Assembly: GCA_044425555.1 (NCBI GenBank)
Contig: JAWXVF010000003.1
Span: 1-52,631 of the forward strand
Direction of reading: 5' to 3'
Source of the DNA: JAWXVE01 sp044425555
GTDB lineage: Bacteria; Bacillota; Clostridia; Lachnospirales; Lachnospiraceae
DNA length: 52,631 nucleotides
Shown here: in pieces, positions 45,101 through 52,631 of the stretch
Layout: each line of letters begins with the position of its first letter
Position numbering within the stretch: position 1 is the first letter of the stretch
Made by a program: the position numbers and the translations under genes
The notes under the pieces: generated by a model
The model's database searches: none
What the model was told of the DNA's origin: nothing
The model's input: the letters and a program-made list of their open reading frames with translations, nothing else

Positions 45101-46209
45101 GAATTACTATTCAAGTACGTGGTAGAGAGTTAGATACTTTAAGAGAAATAGCTAGTGATGTTGGAAAAATTCTTGAACAAGTTGAGGGTACTGCTAATGT
45201 AAATGATGGATTAGAAGAAACTACAGAAGAGTTAAGAATTGAAATTGATCGTGTAAAGGCAATGGAACATAATACTACAGTAGCACAAATCTTTACACAG
45301 ATTGCACCAAAACTTGCTACACCATCTACAGCAACAGTGCTTACTACAGCAATTAAAGATTACGATATCTATGTAATGAACCAATCAGATATTACTTTAA
45401 CAAGAGAAGAAGTAAAAAGATTAACTATAGATGTACAAGATAAAGATGGGAAGAAACAGACCATACCTCTAACAGATGTAGCAACTTTTATTACAGCAGA
45501 AGGTTTGACCTCTATTAATAGAAGTGATCAAACTAGATATATACAAATATCAGCAGGAATTGCAGAAGGTTATAATATTGGACTTGTATCACCAGAAGTA
45601 GAGAAGGCATTAGCTAAATATGATGTTCCAACAGGATATCAATTAGTATCTAGTGGGGAAGATGAAATGATTATGGAAGCTATGGAACAAATGTTTCTTA
45701 TGTTAGCATTAGCAATTATCTTTATGTATTTAATTATGGTAGCACAATTTCAATCATTATTATCACCATTTATTATTATGTTTACTATTCCATTGGCTTT
45801 TACAGGAGGATTTCTTGGATTATTTGTAAGTGGTAGTGAAGTAAGTGTAATAGCTATGATAGGATTTGTTATGTTATCTGGTATTATTGTAAATAACGGA
45901 ATTGTGTTAGTAGATTATATGAATCAATTACGAGAAGAAGGAAGAAGTAAAAAAGATGCACTTATAGAAGCAGGGAGAACAAGAATACGTCCTGTATTTA
46001 TGACAGCATTAACTACAATTCTTGCCTTATCAACCATGGTATTTAGTCAAGATATGGGATCAGATATGGCAAAACCAATGGCAATTGTAACCATAGGTGG
46101 ATTAGTGTATGGAACTATATTGACCTTGTTAATCATTCCTTGTATTTATGATATTCTAGTAAGGGAAAAGAAAGAGACAGATGAATTTGAACAAATAATA
46201 GAATCTTAA
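42115..46209 (+). CDS. RND-family efflux transporter with long coiled-coil insertion
   Basis: A 1364-residue HAE1/AcrB-type exporter, about 300 residues longer than AcrB. TM1 is at about 12-29, the first outer loop contains porter domains, TM2 begins near 665, and a second half repeats the pattern from about 855. The proton-relay motif GMLVDNSIVVIEN keeps the first Asp (Asp732) but has Asn733 for the second. Between porter strands, residues about 205-522 form a hydrophilic insertion with heptad-like stretches (ELREAEEEIEEAKSE; DAEEQLRDAEEQLADGEEQ). No adaptor (MFP) or outer-membrane gene is nearby, as expected in a single-membrane cell. Likely exports amphiphiles or drugs; the substrate is unknown. 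Confidence 0.9.
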   Translation: MLSKGSVRKPYTVLVSVIMILVLGVVSFTRMTTDLLPSINLPYVIVMTTYIGASPETVEMVVTQPLEASMTTVSNIEGVSSVSAENYSMLILEFAQTADMDSVSLEIRENIDQIKSYWTDDAISSPIIMKLNPDMMPIMVAAIGVEGMNRAEVSELATNEILPELESLEGVASATASGLLEEKVHVIIREDKIAELNKKIFASIDDELREAEEEIEEAKSELASGWTEINDGFAELNSSLTDLYEARLEVLDGLIEVADGKVELEDGKNELSTTKEETIEELGNAYAQLIDAKTEIVANKAVLNSQLMTIDAQLSDNNLSVAEIITYNTINTQIDTLQNDNSINWTDSNWDNMPAKESSIKSNSTVLYAYKDSLSDLESASPNDINTKLSTTKTLNETILNSLTSAGLSVDTIITLVNTTSTLETQEAEIDTAIAEITKAQLEASTGFSVGEAQIALGEVQLDSAQSQLESAEEQINSGIDQIDSARDQLKDAEEQLRDAEEQLADGEEQLKEAKENAYESADMVGILTVDTVKGLLTAQNFSMPAGYVTEEGIDYLVRIGDKPEDVESLQNMPLINMNMDYIGQILLSDVADVFMTDNDDEIYTNINGSNGVMITIQKQTGYSTGDVSDKINDKFKELMNNDSMLSIVTLNDQGVYIDLVMGAILDNVFYGAILAVLVLILFLRDLRPTFIIACSIPISLITAVVCMYFSGITLNVISLSGLALGIGMLVDNSIVVIENIYRLRNEGYSKIEAAIAGSKEVAGAIMASTLTTVCVFLPIVFVEGITRQLFVDMGLTIAYSLFASLLIALTVVPAMASKMLNKVKESKQEEKSSKLNELVMDTYEKILVIALRFKYIFLVVALIFLGISISLALSNGTAFMTDMDSNQFTINLTMEKGTPLEVTSVVTDEIVEGLLEIPDIKDVGATMSGDSASLMGMGGGSSTDAMTLYLTTADDKKSTNEELAKEIEEKFAYLEDVELDIQTSSMDMSAMTGSGITIQVRGRELDTLREIASDVGKILEQVEGTANVNDGLEETTEELRIEIDRVKAMEHNTTVAQIFTQIAPKLATPSTATVLTTAIKDYDIYVMNQSDITLTREEVKRLTIDVQDKDGKKQTIPLTDVATFITAEGLTSINRSDQTRYIQISAGIAEGYNIGLVSPEVEKALAKYDVPTGYQLVSSGEDEMIMEAMEQMFLMLALAIIFMYLIMVAQFQSLLSPFIIMFTIPLAFTGGFLGLFVSGSEVSVIAMIGFVMLSGIIVNNGIVLVDYMNQLREEGRSKKDALIEAGRTRIRPVFMTALTTILALSTMVFSQDMGSDMAKPMAIVTIGGLVYGTILTLLIIPCIYDILVREKKETDEFEQIIES

Positions 46210-46302
46210 TAGTTTCTCCACATAAATTGAACTCTTCTAACATATAGTTATGTAAGACATACGTAACACATATGCATGACTAAAAGGAAAAGAGGAAATT
46301 AT

Positions 46303-47472
46303 GTGGAACTATATGTAATCTTTCGGGACTTAGCCATTATTATTGTATCGGCTAAGTCCTTTGGTATTCTCGCTAGAAAATTAGGAGCACCACAAGTGGT
46401 AGGAGAAATCATAGCAGGTATTATGATTGGACCTAGTATATTAGGAATTGTCAGTGAAACAGAATTTTTAATGCAAATGGCAGAAGTAGGCGTAGTACTT
46501 TTAATGTTTCAAGCTGGATTAGAGACTAATTTAAAAGAATTAATTAAGATAGGTCCTATAGCCTTATTAATAGCTTGTGCGGGAGTATTTGTACCATTGC
46601 TTGGTGGATATTTATTATATATGGGATTTCAACAAACTTCTCTAATTAGTAGTGATGATTTCTATACTGGAATTTTTATGGGAATTATATTGGCAGCAAC
46701 TTCTGTTAGTATTACAGTACAAGTTTTAAAAGAAATGGGTAAGTTAAAAGGAAAATTGGGAACTACCATTTTAAGTGCAGCAATGATAGATGATGTAATC
46801 GGTATTATTATACTTACTTTTATAATAGGAATGAAGGACTCTTCTATTCAGATAAAAGATGTGATGATTAATACTGGTTTATTCTTCATATTTGCTATTG
46901 CAGTAGGTGGAATTTCTTATGAAATCTTTCATAAAATAGATGTTTGTTATCCACATACAAGAAGAATACCTATTGCAGGATTAGCTTATTGTTTGGGACT
47001 ATCTTATATTGCAGAATATTATTTTGGCATAGCAGATTTAACAGGGGCCTACTTGGCAGGAATTATCTTGTGTAGCATTCAAGATGCTGATTATATTGCC
47101 GAGAAAATGGAGGTTAATTCTTATATGATTTTTGGACCAATATTTTTTACAAGTATTGGATTACAAACGACAATGAATGGATTAACAAAAGAAATCATGT
47201 GGTTTTCAATTGCATTTGTATTTGTTGGATTGTTCACGAAAATGATTGGTTGTGGATTGGTAGCTAGATTCTGTTCTTATACATGGAAAGAATCTATAAT
47301 CATTGGAATAGGAATGATGAATCGTGGAGAAGTAGCATTGATTATTGCACAAAAAGGGTTAGGGATAGGATTATTGATACCAACATATTTTACAAGTGTG
47401 ATACTATTAATTGTGGTATCTTCACTTGCAACACCTATTTTATTAAAAATAATGTACAAAAAAGATATATAA
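46303..47472 (+). CDS. CPA2-type cation:proton antiporter (KefB/NapA-like membrane domain)
   Basis: A 389-residue membrane protein with about 12 hydrophobic segments. Conserved features are KLGAPQVVGEIIAGIMIGPSILG, then AAMIDDVIGIIILT with the paired Asp residues of the ion site, and a GEVALIIAQKGL segment. There is no C-terminal TrkA/RCK regulatory domain. I choose the GTG at 46303, seven bases after an AGAGG site; the ATG at 46276 has none. The transported ion (Na+, K+ or both) cannot be assigned. Confidence 0.85.
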   Translation: MELYVIFRDLAIIIVSAKSFGILARKLGAPQVVGEIIAGIMIGPSILGIVSETEFLMQMAEVGVVLLMFQAGLETNLKELIKIGPIALLIACAGVFVPLLGGYLLYMGFQQTSLISSDDFYTGIFMGIILAATSVSITVQVLKEMGKLKGKLGTTILSAAMIDDVIGIIILTFIIGMKDSSIQIKDVMINTGLFFIFAIAVGGISYEIFHKIDVCYPHTRRIPIAGLAYCLGLSYIAEYYFGIADLTGAYLAGIILCSIQDADYIAEKMEVNSYMIFGPIFFTSIGLQTTMNGLTKEIMWFSIAFVFVGLFTKMIGCGLVARFCSYTWKESIIIGIGMMNRGEVALIIAQKGLGIGLLIPTYFTSVILLIVVSSLATPILLKIMYKKDI

Positions 47473-47576
47473 TATAATAAATTTAGATATATTTTGTAAA
47501 TTCATTGTTTCTGATAGAAAGTAGTGATATAATTTAAATAATGAAAGAATGAAGGAAAGAATAGAGGAATTAGATA

Positions 47577-48026
47577 GTGAGCATAAGGATATTTACAGAT
47601 GGAGCTTGCTCTGGAAATCCAGGACCTGGTGGATATGGAGTAATCATAGAAGAAAATGGAGAGGAGTTAGCACTAAGTCAAGGATACAAGAATACGACAA
47701 ATAATCGCATGGAATTATTAGCGGTAATTGTAGGATTAGAATCTTTAGAGCTACCTAGTAAAGTAGAAGTAGTTTCAGACTCTAAATATGTGACAGATGC
47801 AATTAATAAAAATTGGTTAGTAGGATGGTTAAGAAATGGTTGGAAAAATGCGAGTAAACAACCAGTAAAGAATCAAGATCTATGGCAACGATTTCTACAA
47901 GCAAAAGAAAACCATGAGATTACATTTACATGGGTAAAAGGTCATAATGAACATCCGCAAAATGAGAAATGTGATCAATTAGCAGTACAAGCAAGAGAAT
48001 CAAGTGATTTATTAGAAGACTTATAG
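47577..48026 (+). CDS. rnhA: Ribonuclease HI
   Basis: Degrades RNA in RNA-DNA hybrids. The 149-residue protein has the complete active site: Asp8 in FTDGACSGNPG, Glu46 in NRMEL, Asp68 in VSDSKYV and Asp133 in NEKCDQLA, with His123 in the flexible loop. The basic handle (NWLVGWLRNGWK) typical of type I enzymes is present. It starts with GTG after GAGG. The aldo/keto reductase begins 24 bp downstream. Confidence 0.96.
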   Translation: MSIRIFTDGACSGNPGPGGYGVIIEENGEELALSQGYKNTTNNRMELLAVIVGLESLELPSKVEVVSDSKYVTDAINKNWLVGWLRNGWKNASKQPVKNQDLWQRFLQAKENHEITFTWVKGHNEHPQNEKCDQLAVQARESSDLLEDL

Positions 48027-48050
48027 GTGATGAAAAGAAGGAGAGAAGAG

Positions 48051-49187
48051 ATGGAAGTAAGAGAAATAAAAGCATTAGGAGTAAAACCTTCCTTATTAGG
48101 ATTTGGATGTATGAGGTTTCCTGTATTAGATGATGGAAAGATTAATGAAGTGGAAGCAGAACGCATGATGGATTATGCCATTGCACAAGGTGTTAATTAT
48201 ATTGATACAGCATATCCTTACCATGATGGAGATAGCGAACCATTTACAGGAAAGGTTATGAATAAGTATCCAAGAGATTCTTACTATTTAGCTAGTAAGA
48301 TGCCATTATGGTTGATTGAGACATTAGAAGATGCTAAGAGAATCTTTGAGAATCAATTAGAAAGATTAGAGAAAGATTACATAGACTTTTATTTATTACA
48401 CGCATTAAATAAAGATAGTTTTCAAAAAGTAAAAGATTTACATATAATTTCGTATTTAGAAGAACTAAAAAAAGAAGGTAAAATTCGCTTTATAGGATTT
48501 TCATTTCATGATCAATATGAAGTATTTGATGAAATTTTGCATTATTATCCATGGGATTTTTGTCAGATTCAACTAAATTACATGGATACCGATATTCAAG
48601 CAGGTATGAAGGGATATGAAGAGGCTGCAAAATTAAACATTCCCGTTATTATTATGGAACCTGTAAAAGGTGGATCATTGGTAAGCTTCGCAGAGGATAT
48701 TAATCAAATGTTTACAGACGTTACACCAGATCGTTCTATTGTATCATGGGCAATTCGTTACGTGGCAAGTCTACCAAATGTAAAGGTTATATTAAGTGGA
48801 ATGTCAACAATGGAACAAGTAGAAGATAATCTTAAGACTTGTACACCATTTATACCATTGTCAGATGCAGAGCAAGACGCAATCAAAGAAATAGTACAAG
48901 CACTTCACGCAAGAATTCAAAATGGATGTACGGGATGTAGATATTGTATGCCATGTCCATTAGGAGTAGATATTCCTGCTAATTTTAGAGTATGGAATAC
49001 ATACCATATCTATAATAATTTTAGAGTAGTGGGAGAAGATTGGAATGTGAATCTAACAGATGAAACAAAAGCTAAGAAATGTGTGGAATGTGGTAAATGT
49101 GAACCCTTATGTCCACAACAGATAAAGATTCGTGAAGACTTAAAGAAAGTACAAATAGATTTAGACCGTGCAAAAGAAATAAGCTAA
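48051..49187 (+). CDS. Aldo/keto reductase with C-terminal 4Fe-4S domain
   Basis: A 378-residue oxidoreductase. The AKR barrel has the tetrad Asp52, Tyr57, Lys83 and His117. The C-terminal part holds two ferredoxin-like clusters: Cys293, 296, 299 and 302, then Cys344, 347, 350 and 354. This fusion is common in anaerobes, where electrons may come from ferredoxin as well as NAD(P)H. The start is ATG 48051 with AAGGAG seven bases upstream; the earlier in-frame GTG overlaps the end of rnhA. Substrate unknown. Confidence 0.92.
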   Translation: MEVREIKALGVKPSLLGFGCMRFPVLDDGKINEVEAERMMDYAIAQGVNYIDTAYPYHDGDSEPFTGKVMNKYPRDSYYLASKMPLWLIETLEDAKRIFENQLERLEKDYIDFYLLHALNKDSFQKVKDLHIISYLEELKKEGKIRFIGFSFHDQYEVFDEILHYYPWDFCQIQLNYMDTDIQAGMKGYEEAAKLNIPVIIMEPVKGGSLVSFAEDINQMFTDVTPDRSIVSWAIRYVASLPNVKVILSGMSTMEQVEDNLKTCTPFIPLSDAEQDAIKEIVQALHARIQNGCTGCRYCMPCPLGVDIPANFRVWNTYHIYNNFRVVGEDWNVNLTDETKAKKCVECGKCEPLCPQQIKIREDLKKVQIDLDRAKEIS

Positions 49188-49239
49188 TAATATATCTCCT
49201 TGTAAAATATAGTCATAATAAAGATACTATATCATTGAA

Positions 49240-49272
49240 AAGAATTACTTCGTAGAAAATGAAGTAATTCTT
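49240..49272. terminator. Bidirectional hairpin terminator
   Basis: A perfect 12-bp stem (49240-49251 with 49261-49272, AAGAATTACTTC and its complement) lies between two convergent units. The T-tracts are short on both sides, so termination may be partial. Confidence 0.65.
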
Positions 49273-49281
49273 AAATCTAAT

Positions 49282-49746
49282 TTATGTATATAGTATAAAA
49301 TAAATCAATCCGACAACTATAATACCTCCAGTAATGGCAATTGCTACACACCATGGAGAAATAGGAGTATTTCCAGCAACTCGTCCTGTCTGTTCATTTA
49401 CCATAAAATGATATATTTTATTTTTATATTTAAAAGAAGAAGACCAAATTGGTAGTAATAAGTATTTATAAGTAAGATCGTCATATATAACATTTGTAGA
49501 TAAATTACTTACCTGACTTGCATTATGTTTTCTTCGAATATTAGAAGAAATGGAATCTTTGATTTGACTTATTATAGATCTTTTTGCTGTTTCCCAACTC
49601 TCTTTTAATCCAATGGAATAACGTTGTGCAGCATACCCAGCAATATATTCTGGTTTGTATGGTTTATTATTAGCAGTATCAAAAGGTTTAATTTTACTAA
49701 GCATACTTGTATCATAACTAGTAGAAGCAAGAACTAATTCATAAGA
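49282..49746 (-). pseudogene. 3' remnant of a YdjG-like zinc-ribbon/membrane protein gene
   Basis: The open frame encodes about 140-154 residues. It has DRY-type segments such as AAQRYSIGL, a basic helix (SSNIRRKHN), the YKYLLLPIWSSSFKYKNKIYHF strand pair, NEQTGRVAG and one C-terminal transmembrane segment. These match the C-terminal half of the TFIIB-type zinc-ribbon proteins (YdjG-like, about 350-400 residues). The frame stays open 48 nt upstream of the first ATG with family-like residues (YELVLASTSYDTS), but there is no start codon or ribosome site, and a stop at 49753-49755 ends it 7 nt from the SPFH stop. So the N-terminal zinc ribbon appears deleted. A short expressed fragment from 49704 cannot be excluded. 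Confidence 0.65.
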
Positions 49747-49762
49747 CGTTTTTTACCTCGAA

Positions 49763-51121
49763 TTATTTGATATCCTTTTCATCGAATACATCGCCACATT
49801 CAGGACAGAATTTTGGTGGACTAGAAGGTTCGTTTGGTTCCCAACCACATTTATCACATTTATATAATAGAGCGTTCATAGGTTTTGGTTGACCACATTC
49901 TGCACAAAACTTTCCTTTATTAATATTACCACAATTACAAGGCCAGCCAAGATTAGTAGGAGCAGGTTTTCCACATTCTAAACAGAATTTACCAGAATTA
50001 GTATTGGTACCACAGTCACAAGTCCAAGTATTAGAAGTAGTGGTTTGAGAAGGTCTACTAGTAGTCTGTGTAGGAGTACCAGCCTGTACTGGCGAAATTC
50101 CACCCTGTCCATTTACCATACCATATAATTGATTCGTATTCATTCCACCCACTTGCGTAGCCATATTCATTCCTGCAAATGCCATCATAGGTCCTGTAGC
50201 TTCATTAGAGGCAGCAGCAACCATTGCTTCAGATTGTGCTTTTGTAAGAGAAGCAGCAACCATAGCTGGATTCGTAAGAATGGACATAGATTGATATTCT
50301 TTAATTGTAGTTTGATCTTCTTTAGAAAGAGTAATACTATTAATACCTACAGAAATAACAGAAATACCTCGAAGTTCACTCCACTTCTTAGATAAAGCAG
50401 TATTTAATTCGTCTGTTAATTCTAATGTGTGATTTGCTATTTCACTATAACGTACACCTGATGCAGAGATTCTGGCAAAGGCAGGTTGTAGAGCTGTTAA
50501 AAATTCAGTCTTAAGTTGTGCAGAAATTTCATTTACTGTATATTCTTCAACTACATTACCACATACGTTTGTATAGAATAAAAGAGGGTCTGTTATTTTA
50601 AAAGAATAAGAACCGTTACAACGAACAGACATATCCATGTCAAGTCCAATACGTGCATCAATGACACGAAATGGAATTGGATTCATAGTACCAAATTTGT
50701 TATCAAGTAGTTCTTTCATATTAAAGTAATACACACGCTGATCTTTAGCAGTATCTCCTCCAAAAGTAAAACGTTTTCCTATAGAAGAAAATGTATTCTT
50801 TATATTTTCTCCAAGATTTCCATAGAAAATACTTGGTTCTGTAGAAGAATCATACGTAAATTCACCAGCTTCTGCACAGATTTCTGTTACTTTTCCTTGT
50901 TCTACAATAATCATACATTGACCTGCATTGATAGAAATTATAGAACCATTCGATATGATATTATCCTCAGCAGAAGTATTACTTGTTCTACTATTACTGA
51001 CACGTTTCTTACCTTTTGTAAGAAGTACATTATTAGCCAACGAATCAGCATAAAAATATTCTCTCCATTGATCAGCTAATACACTATCTACTGATCCAGT
51101 AATTGCTTTTATCAATCCCAT
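49763..51121 (-). CDS. SPFH-domain protein with C-terminal zinc ribbons (YdjI-like)
   Basis: A 452-residue protein. The N-terminal two thirds is an SPFH/band-7-type domain of the kind annotated as virion core protein, with MIVEQGKVTEICAEAGEFTYD and the GISVISVGINSITLS segment. A Gly/Gln-rich linker (about 315-365) leads to three zinc-ribbon modules at about 366-392, 393-419 and 420-452, each with CxC or CxxC pairs. In Bacillus subtilis, YdjI recruits the PspA-type membrane-stress protein, with YdjG and YdjH. Here only a remnant of the YdjG-type gene follows. No PspA gene is in the window. Confidence 0.85.
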   Translation of the reverse strand: MGLIKAITGSVDSVLADQWREYFYADSLANNVLLTKGKKRVSNSRTSNTSAEDNIISNGSIISINAGQCMIIVEQGKVTEICAEAGEFTYDSSTEPSIFYGNLGENIKNTFSSIGKRFTFGGDTAKDQRVYYFNMKELLDNKFGTMNPIPFRVIDARIGLDMDMSVRCNGSYSFKITDPLLFYTNVCGNVVEEYTVNEISAQLKTEFLTALQPAFARISASGVRYSEIANHTLELTDELNTALSKKWSELRGISVISVGINSITLSKEDQTTIKEYQSMSILTNPAMVAASLTKAQSEAMVAAASNEATGPMMAFAGMNMATQVGGMNTNQLYGMVNGQGGISPVQAGTPTQTTSRPSQTTTSNTWTCDCGTNTNSGKFCLECGKPAPTNLGWPCNCGNINKGKFCAECGQPKPMNALLYKCDKCGWEPNEPSSPPKFCPECGDVFDEKDIK

Positions 51122-51435
51122 ATTAATCTCCTTTAAGTAAGTTCCTAGTTTTGATATTTATTATACAATTATTATAAGAAAGTGTCTATTTATTTAATTT
51201 TAATGTAGATGAGGAAATTTATAGAATTACATCTAGTAGTTAATATAGAATTTAACACTAAATATAGTGAATAGTTATAAGATAAACTAATATTAATGGT
51301 TAAATATTTGACAACAACAAGTGATTATGTTATAAAATAGTATTTAAGGAAGTATGTTATTTTATAAACAATGAGAAGTAATCTAGAAGATTATATGTAT
51401 GTTACTTTAAATAATTAAGTAGTGGTGGTAAGAAA
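51122..51435. promoter_or_regulatory. Divergent promoter region (SPFH gene and GNAT gene)
   Basis: A 314-bp AT-rich spacer with no ORF. Minus strand: TAGACA (51183-51188) and perfect TATAAT (51160-51165) with a 17-bp spacer serve the SPFH gene. Plus strand: perfect TTGACA (51308-51313) and TATAAA (51331-51336), also 17 bp apart, serve the GNAT gene about 100 bp downstream. Confidence 0.75.
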
Positions 51436-52080
51436 GTGAAGAAAGAGATTAAAAAGGTAGAATACGAGAAAAAATATTTACAAGATGCAGGAACCATGAT
51501 GATGAATACATGGAATTATCATGGACAGTTAAAGGGCTGTAAAGATCCAATCTATATGTATAAACAAATATTCAAGAGAGCGTATGTGGATAGGAGTTAT
51601 GGAGAATTTTACGTAGATGAGAAGAATCAATTAGTGGGAATTTTCCTTGCTATTCCTACTAAGATTTCTTTTTCTTTTCATCAGATTCCATTTTACTTAG
51701 AAACTATTTGGTATTGGCTCTTAGGAAGATTTGGAAAAAGAAAGATTGCATTATCTACTATTTACCATATGGAAAGAGATACTGAAGAAGTTATGGAACA
51801 GTATGAGGAATATGACGAAGAGATTAGTTTGTTTTTTGTTGATGAAAGCTGTAGAGGACAAGGACTTGGTAAGAAGATGATGGATGATTATATGACCTAT
51901 TGTAGAGAACATAAGAGGAAGAAGATTGTTGTATTAACGGATGCTGGTTGCAATTATTCCTTCTATGAACAATATGGATTTCAGCGTAAGAAAGAGATAC
52001 ACAGCGAGTATTTTCTACGACCTGAACTAAATAAGAATACCTTTTGCTACGTGTATCATATAAATATAGATACTCATTAA
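51436..52080 (+). CDS. GNAT-family N-acetyltransferase
   Basis: A 214-residue acetyltransferase. The acetyl-CoA loop is CRGQGLGKKMM in motif A, followed by KIVVLTDAGCNYSFYEQYGFQRK, the typical beta5-alpha4 region. The N-terminal segment (QDAGTMMMNTWNYHGQL) probably shapes the acceptor site. It begins with GTG after a GGTGG stretch. The substrate is not predictable; the protein is a single-gene unit between a strong promoter and a terminator. Confidence 0.85.
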   Translation: MKKEIKKVEYEKKYLQDAGTMMMNTWNYHGQLKGCKDPIYMYKQIFKRAYVDRSYGEFYVDEKNQLVGIFLAIPTKISFSFHQIPFYLETIWYWLLGRFGKRKIALSTIYHMERDTEEVMEQYEEYDEEISLFFVDESCRGQGLGKKMMDDYMTYCREHKRKKIVVLTDAGCNYSFYEQYGFQRKKEIHSEYFLRPELNKNTFCYVYHINIDTH

Positions 52081-52083
52081 AAT

Positions 52084-52109
52084 AGGAATGGTTGGATACA
52101 ACCATTCCT
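52084..52109. terminator. Bidirectional terminator between GNAT and prs
   Basis: A perfect 11-bp stem (AGGAATGGTTG 52084-52094 and its complement 52099-52109) with a 4-nt GATA loop lies between the convergent genes; the T-rich flank is weak. Confidence 0.8.
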
Positions 52110-52116
52110 TAATCTT

Positions 52117-52631
52117 TTACTTATTCTGTTGTTTGAGATTATATTCATTCACAATTGCTTGAATTCTCTCGCTTGGATTTAACAAATCTCCAATAGATGT
52201 ATCATGGTTTAAGGTATCAATTAAGTAAGCAATATATTTACTCATACCACAACTTAAGTACCATGGGCGCTTTAATAATTCAGGTGATTGATAGATTAAA
52301 TAAGTAGTTAGTACCTTATCTATGATTCCATTTTCATAAGCTTCATCAAACTGTTCGAATCCACTTGTAAATAGACCAAAAGTGGTAGCGATGAAAACAC
52401 GTCTTGCTTTTTTAGATTTTAATAATTCGGCAACTTCTAATGCACTTTCTCCAGATGAGATCATATCATCTATGACAAGAAGGTCTTTGCCTTCTACATT
52501 CGTTCCGAGAAATTCATGAGCTACAATTGGGTTACGACCATTTACCACCTGTGTGTAGTCTCTACGTTTGTAAAACATTCCCATATCTAATCCTAATACA
52601 TTGGCAAAGTAAATAGCTCGTCCCATGCCAC
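52117..52631 (-). CDS. prs: Ribose-phosphate pyrophosphokinase, C-terminal part (cut by window edge)
   Basis: The last 171 or so residues of a PRPP synthetase; the reading frame is still open at the edge of the window. The PRPP-binding loop LLVIDDMISSGES identifies the phosphoribosyltransferase-fold domain, preceded by FYKRRDYTQ and followed by ATTFGLFTSGFEQF. The enzyme makes PRPP from ribose 5-phosphate and ATP for nucleotide, His and Trp synthesis. The sequence is diverged from the canonical 310-residue Prs and resembles the longer clostridial type, but the N-terminal half cannot be seen. Confidence 0.85.
   Translation of the reverse strand, partial: GMGRAIYFANVLGLDMGMFYKRRDYTQVVNGRNPIVAHEFLGTNVEGKDLLVIDDMISSGESALEVAELLKSKKARRVFIATTFGLFTSGFEQFDEAYENGIIDKVLTTYLIYQSPELLKRPWYLSCGMSKYIAYLIDTLNHDTSIGDLLNPSERIQAIVNEYNLKQQNK

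Noticed and set aside
49763..51121. SPFH/virion core protein as evidence of a phage
   Set aside because: The virion-core label is a database name; the zinc-ribbon architecture fits chromosomal YdjI-type proteins and no phage genes surround it.

Overview
The window is a low-GC, AT-rich chromosomal segment centred on a replication origin. The gene order rpmH-rnpA-yidD-yidC-jag-mnmE-mnmG-rsmG-parA-parB on the minus strand, facing dnaA-dnaN-yaaA-recF-gyrB-gyrA on the plus strand, is the classic Firmicute oriC arrangement. The AT richness, the clostridial acpP-accBCDA-fab cluster with FabK, the DUF3881-like protein beside serS and the Fe-S aldo/keto reductase point to the Clostridia, probably Lachnospirales. 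No species can be named from sequence alone.

Left flank (1-7.8 kb): a membrane diguanylate cyclase, an ABC-F ATPase, a membrane-anchored GH25 muramidase, a MATE exporter, an overlapping DUF2157/GDYXXLXY membrane pair and a small YjfB-family protein. Fatty-acid block (7.9-18.8 kb, plus strand): acpP, accB, accC, accD, accA, fabH, fabK, a second FabK/NMO-superfamily flavoprotein with a C-terminal four-cysteine cluster, fabD, fabG, fabF, fabZ and a MarR regulator. This is a nearly self-contained type II fatty-acid synthase with a promoter, two repeated operator-like motifs and an internal attenuator-like hairpin after acpP. The cysteine-rich flavoprotein is the best candidate for something new: its architecture recalls Helicobacter FabX, so it could supply the unsaturated-fatty-acid branch that the cluster otherwise lacks.

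Origin block (19.4-40.2 kb): tRNA-Arg(CCU), a DUF3881-like gene, serS, DUF4446, parB, parA, two perfect parS sites (one inside a 34-bp palindrome), rsmG, mnmG, mnmE, jag, yidC, yidD, rnpA and rpmH run leftward. dnaA to gyrA run rightward. DnaA boxes lie in the dnaA-dnaN gap, one directly against the dnaN start codon. Most genes here run with the replication forks; the fatty-acid operon is head-on to the leftward fork.

Right flank (40.2-52.6 kb): an OmpR-type two-component system next to a giant RND transporter that carries an approximately 320-residue coiled-coil insertion, a CPA2-type antiporter, RNase HI, an Fe-S aldo/keto reductase, a zinc-ribbon SPFH protein (YdjI-like) followed by the decayed 3' remnant of its usual YdjG-like partner, a GNAT acetyltransferase and the 3' part of a ribose-phosphate pyrophosphokinase gene cut by the window edge. 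I saw no insertion sequence, prophage, CRISPR array or rRNA gene.
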